Assembly: GCF_014640155.1 (NCBI RefSeq)
Contig: NZ_BMGK01000004.1
Coordinates: forward strand, 45,350-109,349
DNA from: Planktosalinus lacus
GTDB taxonomy: Bacteria > Bacteroidota > Bacteroidia > Flavobacteriales > Flavobacteriaceae
Reading direction: 5' to 3'
Length of the DNA stretch: 64,000 nt
Part shown: piece after piece, positions 35,653-44,927 of the stretch
Numbering within the stretch: the first letter of the stretch is position 1
How the letters are laid out: the number at the start of each line of letters is the position of its first letter
Notes under the pieces: generated by a model
The model's input: only the letters and a program-made list of their open reading frames with translations
Told to the model about the DNA's origin: nothing
The model's database searches: none
Made by a program: the position numbers and the translations under genes

Positions 35653-37872
35653 ATGATACCAAAAGTTTACAAAGAGGTCATTGACCTTGGTGACGGTAGA
35701 GAAATTTCTATCGAAACCGGAAAATTAGCAAAACAAGCCCACGGGTCTGTTGTTGTACAAATGGGAAAAGCCATGTTGCTGTGTACCGTTGTTTCATCCT
35801 ACAAGGAGAGCACAATGGATTTCTTTCCATTAACTGTTGATTACCGTGAAAAATTTGCGGCTGCCGGACGTTATCCCGGTGGTTTCTTCAAAAGAGAAGC
35901 ACGCCCAAGTGATGGTGAAGTACTAACTATGAGAATAGTAGACCGCGTTTTACGCCCTTTATTCCCTTCAGATTATAAAACCGAAACGCAGGTAATGATT
36001 CAATTGATGTCTCATGACGATGATGTTATGCCTGATGCACTTGCCGGTTTGGCAGCATCAGCCGCAATTCAGTTGTCTGACATCCCATTTGAATGTGCCA
36101 TTTCTGAAGCCCGTGTGGGTAGAATCAATGGAGAGTTTGTTTTAAACCCCAGCCGCAGCCAGTTACTGGAGTCTGATCTTGATATGATTATAGGCGCTTC
36201 TGCAGATTCTGTAATGATGGTGGAAGGTGAGATGAAAGAAATTTCAGAAGAGGAAATGGCTGATGCTATCAAGTTTGCACACGAAGCTATTAAAGAACAA
36301 TGTGCTGCTCAATTGCGTTTAGCAGAAGCATTCGGTAAAAAACCGGTGCGTGAATATGAGCCAGCAAAAAGCGATGAATCAATTGCAGCCAAAGTGCGCG
36401 AAGCAGCGTATCAAAAAATATATGATATTGCTAAAGGTGGTCACAGCAAAAGAGAGCGCGGCGAAGCTTTTTCAGCGGTAAAAGACGAAGTAATGGCTTT
36501 ATTTACTGAAGAAGAACTTGAGGAAAATGAAGCGTTGATCAAAACCTATTTCAACAAAATCGAAAAAGAAGCAGTAAGAGAATTGACCCTAGCTGAAGGA
36601 TTGCGTCTTGACGGAAGAAAAACTACAGATATCCGCCCCATTTGGTGTGAGATTGACTATTTGCCTTCTGTTCACGGTTCTGCAATTTTCACTCGTGGGG
36701 AAACTCAGGCATTGGCAACCGTAACTTTGGGAACCTCCAGAGAGTCAAATATGATTGACATGCCAACGCATCAAGGTGAAGAAAGTTTTTATTTACACTA
36801 TAATTTCCCACCATTTTGTACCGGTGAAGCTTACCCAATTAGGGGAACTTCACGTCGTGAAATTGGTCACGGAAACCTTGCACAACGCGCCTTGAAAGGA
36901 ATGATTCCTGATGAGTGTCCATATACTGTGAGAATTGTTTCTGAAGTTTTGGAATCAAACGGTTCATCTTCAATGGCAACAGTATGTGCAGGAACGATGG
37001 CTTTAATGGATGCAGGTATCCAAATGAAAAAGCCGGTCTCGGGTATCGCAATGGGATTGATTTCTGACGGCGACCGTTTTGCGGTACTTTCAGACATTCT
37101 TGGTGATGAAGATCATCTGGGTGACATGGACTTTAAAGTAACCGGAACAGCAGACGGTATCACCGCCTGTCAAATGGATATCAAAGTAAAAGGAATGCCT
37201 TATGAAATTTTGATTAAAGCATTGAAGCAAGCCCGTGAAGGCCGTTTGCACATTCTTGAGAAATTGACTGAAACCATTGCTGAGCCAAATGCTGATGTGA
37301 AACCACACGCTCCAAAAATCATCACCAGAATAATTCCTAATGAGTTCATAGGTGCCTTGATCGGACCCGGTGGTAAAGTGATTCAGGAGCTTCAAAAAGC
37401 TTCAGGAACCACGATTGTTATTAACGAAGATCCTGTTACTGAAGAGGGAATTGTTGAAATTTTAGGTACAGACCCTGAAGGAATTGATATGGTTCTTACT
37501 AAAATTGACTCATTGATGTTCAAGCCGGAAGTAGGCGGTACTTATAAAGTAAAAGTGATCAAAATGCTTGACTTTGGTGCTGTGGTAGAATATCTTGACG
37601 CTCCCGGAAATGAAGTATTGTTGCACGTTTCAGAATTGGCGTGGGAACGCACCGAAAATGTTTCAGACGTTGTGAATATGGGTGACGAATTTGAAGTGAA
37701 ATACTTTGGAGTAGACCCAAGAACACGTAAGGAAAAAGTTTCGCGCAAAGCCTTGTTACCAAAACCTGAAGGCTATACCGAAAGACCTCCACGTGATCGT
37801 AACGATAGAAATGACCGTGGAAGAGATTCCAGAGGAAGAAATGACAGAGACAGAAAACCGAGAAGGGACTAA
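35653..37872 (+). CDS. pnp: Polyribonucleotide nucleotidyltransferase
   Basis: The 739-residue phosphorolytic 3'-5' exoribonuclease has two RNase PH domains (about 10-210 and 310-540, with GAMxG-like [15 protein letters not shown] and [19 protein letters not shown]), a KH domain ([18 protein letters not shown], about 567) and an S1 domain (about 625-700). A basic Arg/Asp/Asn-rich tail of ~25 residues follows, an RGG-like extension that may add RNA or protein contacts. It trims and degrades mRNA in the cytoplasm. Confidence 0.97.
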   Translation: MIPKVYKEVIDLGDGREISIETGKLAKQAHGSVVVQMGKAMLLCTVVSSYKESTMDFFPLTVDYREKFAAAGRYPGGFFKREARPSDGEVLTMRIVDRVLRPLFPSDYKTETQVMIQLMSHDDDVMPDALAGLAASAAIQLSDIPFECAISEARVGRINGEFVLNPSRSQLLESDLDMIIGASADSVMMVEGEMKEISEEEMADAIKFAHEAIKEQCAAQLRLAEAFGKKPVREYEPAKSDESIAAKVREAAYQKIYDIAKGGHSKRERGEAFSAVKDEVMALFTEEELEENEALIKTYFNKIEKEAVRELTLAEGLRLDGRKTTDIRPIWCEIDYLPSVHGSAIFTRGETQALATVTLGTSRESNMIDMPTHQGEESFYLHYNFPPFCTGEAYPIRGTSRREIGHGNLAQRALKGMIPDECPYTVRIVSEVLESNGSSSMATVCAGTMALMDAGIQMKKPVSGIAMGLISDGDRFAVLSDILGDEDHLGDMDFKVTGTADGITACQMDIKVKGMPYEILIKALKQAREGRLHILEKLTETIAEPNADVKPHAPKIITRIIPNEFIGALIGPGGKVIQELQKASGTTIVINEDPVTEEGIVEILGTDPEGIDMVLTKIDSLMFKPEVGGTYKVKVIKMLDFGAVVEYLDAPGNEVLLHVSELAWERTENVSDVVNMGDEFEVKYFGVDPRTRKEKVSRKALLPKPEGYTERPPRDRNDRNDRGRDSRGRNDRDRKPRRD

Positions 37873-37898
37873 TTCATTGTCAGAAAATAGCATCCAAA

Positions 37899-37930
37899 AC
37901 ACCTCTAAATTTTAGGGGTGTTTTTTTTTG
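37899..37930 (+). terminator. Intrinsic terminator after pnp
   Basis: Stem ACACCTCTAAA / TTTAGGGGTGT (one G-T pair) followed by nine T, 27 bases after the pnp stop. Confidence 0.88.
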
Positions 37931-38003
37931 ATCTGTACGCAACCTTTTTAAAAAGTCAAGACTATTAAGGAAAGAAGTCTTTTGAAAATTTAATTGTTTT
38001 ATT

Positions 38004-39038
38004 ATGAAAAATTATAGAAAGCTAATAGTCTTATTATTGATTTTCCCTTTTTTGGCATGTGAAAATGAGCCTGTTGGTGAAATTGGTTATACTACAGATT
38101 ATATATTAGTAGATTCAGAATTATACCACCTTATGAAACGAGTCGCAGAACCGGAATCTGGTGAAGGCATTTCTTGTATTCAATTCAACTATTCATTTCC
38201 CATCTTTGTTTTTGACGGCAACCAGGAATTCCTTCGGGTTGAAGGTGTCAACAACAACGAAGAATTCATTTTTCTTCTGGAAAACCTCGAAGAAGACGAG
38301 TCCATTAGTTTAAGTTACCCCATGAGCGGTACCACAACCAGTGGTGAATGGATAGAAATCAATACTAACAGTGAGTTAAAAGAAGCCATAGAGAATTGTC
38401 TTAAAGAAGAAATAATTAGTAATTGCAACCAAACCCTCTGTGAATTACAATGCGCCTGGGTTATCACTGCTTTCAGCAACACCACCTTTGAAGGAGCCTA
38501 TTTTAGAAATAATGCTGACGGCACATTCAACCTTTACCATACTACAAATGTTTATTTTGGAACCTGGACCACCTACTTTATTGAAGATCAATTGTACCTA
38601 AATATGCATTTCATTGACGACGGTGTCGTAGCTGAGGCTTTTAATTTTGAATGGGAACTGGACTATACTTCAGATGAATTCATGACACTTACTGCAGAAG
38701 GTCAAACCCTTTCAATCGGTATAGACTGTGAGCTGCCTTGTTTTGAAGAAAATTATACCCAATGTGAAATAGAAGGAAGTGAAGGAACAGCAAATTTCGC
38801 GCTGCAGCAATATGTATTGTGTTTTGGGTATAATTATGGAAATAGTGCCAATCACCCCCTTGAATTTTCATTTTATGAAACTTTGGAGAATGCACAAACC
38901 GGTAGTAACCAAATATCCTCAACATCTTATAACAATATTGAAAATCCACAAACTATTTATTTCAAATCTTTGGATATGCAAACAGGCACTACTACAGGTT
39001 TTGGCTCTTTTAATATTGAAGCAATTCCTTGTAATTAA
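38004..39038 (+). CDS. Lipoprotein with lipocalin-like and repeat-module regions, unknown function
   Basis: The 344-residue protein has a lipoprotein signal (lipobox FLAC). A middle section (about 150-235) with CAWVITAF, NADGTFNLYH, GTWTTYF and a strand-rich end resembles the lipocalin-like domain of many flavobacterial lipoproteins. The last ~90 residues (FSFYETLENAQTGSNQIS, ENPQTIYFKS) resemble the modules repeated in large flavobacterial adhesins. These matches are from pattern only. Function is unknown. Cys residues are unusually frequent (CNQTLCELQC, CELPCFEENYTQC), suggesting disulfides outside the cytoplasm. Confidence 0.65.
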   Translation: MKNYRKLIVLLLIFPFLACENEPVGEIGYTTDYILVDSELYHLMKRVAEPESGEGISCIQFNYSFPIFVFDGNQEFLRVEGVNNNEEFIFLLENLEEDESISLSYPMSGTTTSGEWIEINTNSELKEAIENCLKEEIISNCNQTLCELQCAWVITAFSNTTFEGAYFRNNADGTFNLYHTTNVYFGTWTTYFIEDQLYLNMHFIDDGVVAEAFNFEWELDYTSDEFMTLTAEGQTLSIGIDCELPCFEENYTQCEIEGSEGTANFALQQYVLCFGYNYGNSANHPLEFSFYETLENAQTGSNQISSTSYNNIENPQTIYFKSLDMQTGTTTGFGSFNIEAIPCN

Positions 39039-39068
39039 TTTTTTTTATAAACGATACATTCTACTAAA

Positions 39069-39650
39069 ATGAAAAATATCTTATTTATATTACTTGCTGT
39101 TATTTTTACCACAATTTCTTGTTCAAGTGATGATGATGCAATAAATCTATCTGTTGGGGATGAACACCAAGGAGGCATTATTTTTTACCTCGATGAAACC
39201 GGGGAGAGTGGATTGATTGCATTTCAACAAGATATTGGAGAGGCTGAATGGGGATGTACGGGAAATGAAGAACCTCTGGCACTGAATGAAGGAATAGGTT
39301 TTGGCGAACAAAACACCCTGGCAATTGTAACTTATTGTGATGATGAACATTTTGCGGCAAAGCTTTGTTTTGAGTTAGATATGAACGGGTATGACGATTG
39401 GTTTTTACCTTCTATAGATGAATTGGAACTTGTTTACGAACATCGCGATCTTATCGGTAATTTTTCTTCAGACGAAATTGCTGTATATTCGAGTTCTACA
39501 GAAGGTTGGCCAAATACTCAACAAGATGGCACCCCCTTTTATCTTAGAACCTTTGTTTTTGATTTTAGTGACACCCCAATTACCGGTGAGAGAAAAATAT
39601 TTTCAAGTAAAGTAAGTTCACATAAGGTAAGACCTGTTCGATCCTTTTAA
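39069..39650 (+). CDS. DUF1566 (Lcl C-terminal-like) lipoprotein
   Basis: The 193-residue protein has a lipoprotein signal (lipobox TISC) and a DUF1566-type domain: GDEHQGGIIFYLDETGESGL near the start, NGYDDWFLPSIDELELVYEH in the middle and KVSSHKVRPVRSF at the end. These domains occur in surface proteins, some carbohydrate-binding; the role here is unknown. It begins 30 bases after the preceding lipoprotein gene, so the two may be cotranscribed. Confidence 0.8.
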   Translation: MKNILFILLAVIFTTISCSSDDDAINLSVGDEHQGGIIFYLDETGESGLIAFQQDIGEAEWGCTGNEEPLALNEGIGFGEQNTLAIVTYCDDEHFAAKLCFELDMNGYDDWFLPSIDELELVYEHRDLIGNFSSDEIAVYSSSTEGWPNTQQDGTPFYLRTFVFDFSDTPITGERKIFSSKVSSHKVRPVRSF

Positions 39651-39716
39651 CATTAAAAAGTCATATATTTTAAACCAGCTTTTAATATAAGAAAGCAGAG
39701 GTAAAAGCTAAACTAT

Positions 39717-40250
39717 TTGAATCTAGAAGAATTAATAAAGGCCTGTAAGAAAAACGACAGGAATGCACAAAAAGAACTCTACAATCGATATAAAGCGGTT
39801 CTTTATTTGGTGTCTTTAAAATATTGCCGCAATAACCAAGATGCCGAAGACAATCTGCATGACGCCTTCATTTCAATTTTCAATACCATAAAATCATATA
39901 AAAACAAAGGTTCTTTTGAAGGTTGGCTAAAACGAATCACTATAAACAAAGCAATTGATAAATACAAAAAAGGGAAATCAACCGTGTCAACTGAAATAAA
40001 AGAAGCTCTTTTAGAAGACACCCTAATAGAAGACGAAAAATTGAACATCCCTTTTGAGACCGTTCTAAAATCTATTCAGAAGTTACCCGACCAATACAGA
40101 CTTGTTTTCAGTCTCTATCAACTTGATGAATACTCACATAAAGAGATTTCAAAAAAACTTTCAATTTCAGAAGGTACATCAAAATCAAATTTGCACAGGG
40201 CAAAAGCATTATTAAAGAAAAATATTTTAAAAGCAGGTTTTAAACCATAA
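39717..40250 (+). CDS. ECF-type RNA polymerase sigma factor
   Basis: The 177-residue protein has sigma region 2 (YLVSLKYCRNNQDAEDNLHD, GSFEGWLKRITINKAIDKYKK) and region 4 (LPDQYRLVFSLYQLDEYSHK, SISEGTSKSNLHRAKALLKK), with nothing else, as in ECF sigmas. Start is a TTG codon, since no ATG lies near. The following gene, 10 bases downstream, encodes a membrane protein that probably acts as its partner or sensor. The target promoters are unknown. Confidence 0.92.
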   Translation: MNLEELIKACKKNDRNAQKELYNRYKAVLYLVSLKYCRNNQDAEDNLHDAFISIFNTIKSYKNKGSFEGWLKRITINKAIDKYKKGKSTVSTEIKEALLEDTLIEDEKLNIPFETVLKSIQKLPDQYRLVFSLYQLDEYSHKEISKKLSISEGTSKSNLHRAKALLKKNILKAGFKP

Positions 40251-40260
40251 ACCAATCAAA

Positions 40261-41631
40261 ATGGGACAAAAAGAGGACATAGGAAAGCTAATCAAAAAAC
40301 AATTTAAAGGTGTTGATGTTTCACCTGAGGATTTGCTTTGGGATAAAATTGATGCTACCCTTCAGAAGAGAAAAAGGAAAAGAAGAGCCCTGCTTTTTTT
40401 GTTATTTATAATTGCTGCTATAGGACTTTCCACCTACTATTATACAAATTACAATCCATCTAACGTTGTAAATAATTCCCCAAATAGTGATTTAAAAAAT
40501 GAATCCAGTCCAACGAATTCGATGACTGAAACTCATAATACTACCAATCAAGTTGGCAATACTACTGATCAGGAAAACATTTCCAATCAAGAAAATTTAG
40601 AAAAAGTTAATAGAGATACATTGACTCAGGAAAATGATAAATCTCCTCAAAAAATATTTTCTGAACAGTTTTTAAACAAAGGAAAATCAAAAACAAATAA
40701 AAGTAAAAATACAACACAAAATAAAGAAGAATATACTCAAGCATCCAACAAAGAACTTACTGAAACATCAACAACTTCTAAAACTGATAATTCAGATACT
40801 ATAATTCAAGATACTGTATTAGATACTCTAAATAAAACAAAGAACCTCAAAGAGAACTTTCCTCAGAACACTGCCAGACAAAAAAGAGCGCGCATTCAAA
40901 AAGACAGCACTAATAGCAACGAGAAAACAATTGATAACATTGATTCAAAAAAATGGGCGCTTACTATAACCGGGGGTGTTTCTTACCTCAATTCGTTCAA
41001 TAGAGGGTCAATTATTGATTCACGACTTGACACATACAATCGGGAAGGTACACTTGATTTTTCTTATGGTTTAGCGATTCGTTTTGAGCTTTCAAACAAA
41101 TTTGCAGTTAGCTATGGAGCAAATAAATCAACGTTCAGTTATGAGACTCAAAACGTTCCGTCTTCAGATGAAATTGAAATAAATAGAATTTTAAGCTATA
41201 CTGATAGATCCTTTGGAAATACAACTACAAGTGCTGAAGTTTCAAACTTCCTGGATGGAGAAAATCAAACTGACTTATTACATCAAATTGAATATATTGA
41301 AATGCCGCTTTTAATGCACTATAAACTTATAGATAAACGATTAGGAATTCACACAATTGGTGGCTTCAGCACTTATTTACTCAATAAAGATCACTTGTAT
41401 GTTAAAAATGATCAAGGAAAAAGGCTTAAAATTGGTGATTCAAAAAACCTGATTGCAACAAGATTCAGTATTAACCTAGGTGTGGGAGCATATTATACAA
41501 TCTCTGATAATTTTATGATAGAACTAAACCCTACTTTAAAATACAACTTTACAAAAATCAGCAGCAGGTCAAACGGTGATAATCCTTTTGTCATTGGGGT
41601 TTTCACCGGATTGACCTATAAAATATTCTAA
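40261..41631 (+). CDS. Sigma-linked membrane protein ending in an outer-membrane-type beta-barrel
   Basis: The 456-residue protein has a ~42-residue basic cytoplasmic start (FKGVDVSPEDLLWDKIDATL), one membrane helix (about 43-60), a long low-complexity linker rich in Asn, Ser, Thr, Lys and Gln (about 62-230), then a barrel-like domain (KKWALTITGGVSYLNSF, FAVSYGANKSTFSYET, LTYKIF at the end). The N-terminal part resembles that of other proteins next to flavobacterial ECF sigmas. It may hold the sigma at the inner membrane while the C-terminal domain meets the outer membrane. That role is inference. Confidence 0.75.
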   Translation: MGQKEDIGKLIKKQFKGVDVSPEDLLWDKIDATLQKRKRKRRALLFLLFIIAAIGLSTYYYTNYNPSNVVNNSPNSDLKNESSPTNSMTETHNTTNQVGNTTDQENISNQENLEKVNRDTLTQENDKSPQKIFSEQFLNKGKSKTNKSKNTTQNKEEYTQASNKELTETSTTSKTDNSDTIIQDTVLDTLNKTKNLKENFPQNTARQKRARIQKDSTNSNEKTIDNIDSKKWALTITGGVSYLNSFNRGSIIDSRLDTYNREGTLDFSYGLAIRFELSNKFAVSYGANKSTFSYETQNVPSSDEIEINRILSYTDRSFGNTTTSAEVSNFLDGENQTDLLHQIEYIEMPLLMHYKLIDKRLGIHTIGGFSTYLLNKDHLYVKNDQGKRLKIGDSKNLIATRFSINLGVGAYYTISDNFMIELNPTLKYNFTKISSRSNGDNPFVIGVFTGLTYKIF

Positions 41632-41872
41632 TCAGTTTAAAATTATTTTGTACTTCCTGTAACATTTTCTGTTCTCTTCACGTATAACTATAAGAACAAG
41701 ATTATAAAATCACTATTTAAGACTTGTTACAAGATAATCTTTACTGAAAAGACGCTTCCGGAGAAGCAAGGGTTACAACTCTCAGTCGGTAGTAAACAGA
41801 GTGAACCCGATCGATCTGAATAAGTAAAAAAAGTATTTTGTAGCAAGTCTTTTTAAACTGTAAACTCCCTAC

Positions 41873-42736
41873 ATGAGACAACTAAAAATTACGAAGCAGG
41901 TTACTAACAGAGAAACCGCATCCTTAGACAAGTATCTACAAGAAATAGGAAAAGTTGACTTAATCACCGCAGACGAAGAAGTTGAATTAGCACAAAGAAT
42001 CAAAAAAGGAGACCAACGGGCATTGGAGAAATTGACCAAAGCCAATTTACGATTTGTGGTTTCTGTTGCAAAACAATACCAAAACCAAGGCTTGACCCTT
42101 CCTGATTTAATTAACGAAGGTAACTTGGGTCTTATCAAAGCGGCACAACGTTTTGATGAAACACGTGGTTTTAAGTTTATCTCCTATGCTGTTTGGTGGA
42201 TTCGTCAATCCATTCTACAGGCATTGGCAGAGCAATCAAGAATTGTGCGATTGCCTTTAAATAAAATTGGGTCAATCAACAAAATCAACAAAACTTTTGC
42301 CTTTTTAGAGCAATCACATGAACGTCCGCCTTCAGCTGAAGAAATTGCTAAAGAACTGGACATGACCATCAATGACGTAAAAGAGTCGATGAAAAACTCC
42401 GGCCGTCACGTATCAATGGATGCACCCCTTGTGGAAGGAGAAGACTCAAACCTCTATGATGTATTGAGAAGTGGTGAATCACCAAATCCTGACAAAAGCC
42501 TTTTGCACGAGTCTTTACGCACCGAAATTGAACGTGCACTGGAAACTTTGACACCCCGTGAAGCAGATGTGATTCGTTTGTATTTTGGCCTTGGTGATCA
42601 ACATCCTATGACACTGGAAGAAATTGGCGAGACTTTTGATTTAACCAGAGAGCGTGTGCGACAAATCAAAGAAAAAGCCATCAGAAGGTTAAAACACACA
42701 TCGCGAAGTAAAATATTGAAGACATATCTAGGATAA
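41873..42736 (+). CDS. rpoD: Primary RNA polymerase sigma factor (RpoD/SigA)
   Basis: The 287-residue protein is the short Bacteroidota primary sigma, without region 1.1. It shows region 1.2 ([20 protein letters not shown]), region 2 ([39 protein letters not shown]), region 3 and region 4 with the helix-turn-helix [20 protein letters not shown]. It recognises the TAnnTTTG promoters listed here. A 240-bp gap with no readable gene precedes it; a tandem pair of terminators follows. Confidence 0.96.
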   Translation: MRQLKITKQVTNRETASLDKYLQEIGKVDLITADEEVELAQRIKKGDQRALEKLTKANLRFVVSVAKQYQNQGLTLPDLINEGNLGLIKAAQRFDETRGFKFISYAVWWIRQSILQALAEQSRIVRLPLNKIGSINKINKTFAFLEQSHERPPSAEEIAKELDMTINDVKESMKNSGRHVSMDAPLVEGEDSNLYDVLRSGESPNPDKSLLHESLRTEIERALETLTPREADVIRLYFGLGDQHPMTLEEIGETFDLTRERVRQIKEKAIRRLKHTSRSKILKTYLG

Positions 42737-42755
42737 TTCCTATATTACGGCAACT

Positions 42756-42783
42756 AACAGTTATCACTAACTGTTCGTTTTTT
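42756..42783 (+). terminator. First terminator after rpoD
   Basis: Perfect 8-bp stem AACAGTTA / TAACTGTT with loop TCAC, followed by CG and six T. Confidence 0.8.
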
Positions 42784-42795
42784 GATTGATGAATG

Positions 42796-42823
42796 AATCC
42801 CCGGCTGATTACCGGGGATTTTT
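42796..42823 (+). terminator. Second terminator after rpoD
   Basis: Perfect 9-bp stem AATCCCCGG / CCGGGGATT with a 7-base loop, then a T run. It forms a tandem pair with the terminator 13 bases upstream. Confidence 0.85.
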
Positions 42824-42828
42824 CATTA

Positions 42829-42885
42829 TTTCCGCCAAGGCGGAAATCTCGTAAATCTATCTTTCAATATTTGAAACAATTCCCT
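42829..42885. repeat. Dispersed palindromic repeat, copy 1 with tail
   Basis: A perfect palindrome TTTCCGCC AA GGCGGAAA (42829-42846) is followed by a tail starting ATCTCGTAAATCTATC. The tail matches the copy near 63760 at 24 of 28 positions by eye. Similar hairpins lie at 50957, 63745 and 63823. No gene is associated. Confidence 0.65.
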
Positions 42886-43002
42886 AATATAAATCCCAAA
42901 ATCAGAGAAATTTTTTTTTCAATGATATTAATTTCAACTTCATAAGCAAATACTGCTTACATATTTAAACCAATCAACAAACACACTTCCATCGAACTTT
43001 AA

Positions 43003-43010
43003 TATCTTTG
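43003..43010 (+). promoter_or_regulatory. -7 box TATCTTTG for rpe
   Basis: TATCTTTG matches TAnnTTTG and lies 17 bases before the rpe ATG. Confidence 0.5.
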
Positions 43011-43026
43011 CAAAAACAATCTTAGT

Positions 43027-43683
43027 ATGAGCATCAAAATAGCCCCTTCCATCCTTGCAGCAGATTTCGCCAACCTTCAACGCGATATTGAACTAGTCAA
43101 CAAAAGTGAAGCACACTGGTTTCACATTGACATTATGGACGGCGTTTTTGTGCCTAATATTTCATTTGGAATGCCCGTGCTTCAGGCCATAACCAAACAC
43201 GCAACAAAAACCATCGATGTGCACTTAATGATTGTTGACCCTGACCGCTACATCAAAACATTTGCAGATTTAGGCGCAAACATACTTACCGTGCATTATG
43301 AAGCCTGTACACACCTTCACAGAACATTGCAAGCCATTAAATCCGAAGGCATGCAGGCTGGCGTGGCACTGAATCCGCATACCAATGTTTCTTTACTTGA
43401 AGACACAATAAAGGACATTGACCTGGTGTGTTTAATGAGTGTAAACCCCGGTTTTGGAGGGCAGAGCTTTATTGAAAATACTTATAAAAAAGTGAGCCAA
43501 CTCAAGGAAATCATTAATAGAAACGGGGCTTCCACCAAAATTGAAATCGACGGTGGCGTGACTGATAAAAATGCGAAACTACTCGTTGAAGCAGGAGCAG
43601 ATATATTAGTGGCCGGCAGTTATGTATTTGGCGCTCAAAACCCTACAGAAACTATTGCGGGATTAATAAAATTAACTAATTAA
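43027..43683 (+). CDS. rpe: Ribulose-phosphate 3-epimerase
   Basis: The 218-residue TIM-barrel enzyme interconverts ribulose 5-phosphate and xylulose 5-phosphate in the pentose phosphate pathway. All metal and phosphate motifs are present: APSILAADFANLQ, HIDIMDGVFVPNISFG, VHLMI, MSVNPGFGGQSF, EIDGGV and ADILVAGSYVFG. Length is normal. Confidence 0.97.
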   Translation: MSIKIAPSILAADFANLQRDIELVNKSEAHWFHIDIMDGVFVPNISFGMPVLQAITKHATKTIDVHLMIVDPDRYIKTFADLGANILTVHYEACTHLHRTLQAIKSEGMQAGVALNPHTNVSLLEDTIKDIDLVCLMSVNPGFGGQSFIENTYKKVSQLKEIINRNGASTKIEIDGGVTDKNAKLLVEAGADILVAGSYVFGAQNPTETIAGLIKLTN

Positions 43684-43742
43684 GGGTCAAATATTATAAT
43701 TCTGAACTTCTTTTAGTAGCTTTATTGTAATTTTCAAGCCAA

Positions 43743-44837
43743 ATGAAAATAGAAGCTACACCCTCATTTGATTCCTGGACATCCTTATTCCTTGTGGCTG
43801 TGTTCATGGGAATATTTTTGTTTTTTTCGATACTCCTCTCAAAAAACAAAAGGACCATTCCCATTGCTTTTCTGATTCTGGCTTTTTCTTTAATATTATT
43901 TCAATATGTTTTATACTGGACCAATTACATGGTGGTTATCCCTTATTTTAAATTATTACCTCATGTCAGTTATTATTGTGCCGGGCCATTATTATACTTA
44001 TACTTTTTAAATTTATATAAAAAGGAAGTTTCATTCAATTATGCGATGCACTTTCTACCTGCTTTTTTGGTAATCATAACCTATGTGGCTATTCTTATGA
44101 AAAATACCCATTTCCCGGAGGTGAAAATCCCATGGTTTTGGTTTTCAAATAACCCTTGGTTTATTGCTATTCATTTAGGAATATATTTCTTACTGATTTT
44201 TAAATTATTCTCTAAAATCCAAAGAACTACTGAGTATGAAAACCTGAGACATCGATGGAGTCTAGTTTTAATTATACTTTTTGGCTTGTTTATCTTGGCC
44301 TACGTTTCCTATTATGTGTTGGTTAACTTTTCATTTTTTAATAGTGAATGGGATTATTTAATTTCCATCGTAATGAGTGTGTCCATATATACTATTGGCT
44401 TTTTTGTAATTAAACAACCGGAAGTATTTGATGGTGAGTTTTTTACCAAGCTGTTTTTACCAAAGCAAAATACATCTGATTCTTTTGAAGATGCTTTACT
44501 AAATGAGATTTACAATAAACTCACCAAACACATGGAAACTGACAAACCCTATATTGATAACGAATTAAGGCTCGTAAACCTTGCGGATTCATTGGGCTTC
44601 TCAACACACCTACTCTCAAAAGTGATCAACAGAAAATCAGGGAAAAATTTCAATCAATATGTCAATGAATACAGGCTTAAAGAAGCTAAAGAGTTGCTTT
44701 TGAAGAACCCGGAATACAGTATTAAAACTATCTATTTTGAAGTGGGCTTTAACAATAAAGCCACTTTTTATAACGCCTTTAAAAAAGAATTTGAATGTAC
44801 ACCCAGTCAATTTAGAAGCTCACGCTTTTCCTCATAA
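43743..44837 (+). CDS. AraC-family regulator with multi-helix membrane N terminus
   Basis: The 364-residue protein has about seven membrane helices in the first 225 residues and a cytoplasmic AraC-type DNA-binding domain at about 255-360. There LVNLADSLGFSTHLLSKVIN is the first helix-turn-helix, and SIKTIYFEVGFNNKATFYNA with TPSQFRSS the second. Such membrane-bound AraC regulators are frequent in Bacteroidota; ligand and targets are unknown. The adjacent secreted NHL protein could be a target, but this is guesswork. Confidence 0.88.
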   Translation: MKIEATPSFDSWTSLFLVAVFMGIFLFFSILLSKNKRTIPIAFLILAFSLILFQYVLYWTNYMVVIPYFKLLPHVSYYCAGPLLYLYFLNLYKKEVSFNYAMHFLPAFLVIITYVAILMKNTHFPEVKIPWFWFSNNPWFIAIHLGIYFLLIFKLFSKIQRTTEYENLRHRWSLVLIILFGLFILAYVSYYVLVNFSFFNSEWDYLISIVMSVSIYTIGFFVIKQPEVFDGEFFTKLFLPKQNTSDSFEDALLNEIYNKLTKHMETDKPYIDNELRLVNLADSLGFSTHLLSKVINRKSGKNFNQYVNEYRLKEAKELLLKNPEYSIKTIYFEVGFNNKATFYNAFKKEFECTPSQFRSSRFSS

Positions 44838-44927
44838 TACTTAAAAAGAGTCTGTTTTTATAATCATAAACCCCTTTACACATTTTGTTTTTGAAATTAG
44901 CTTTAGAAATTTTTAAAAACAAAAGAT

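Noticed and set aside
41632-41872. Small RNA or tRNA before rpoD
   Set aside because: A few short complementary pairs but no stable fold or tRNA arms; treated as leader/promoter region without assignment.
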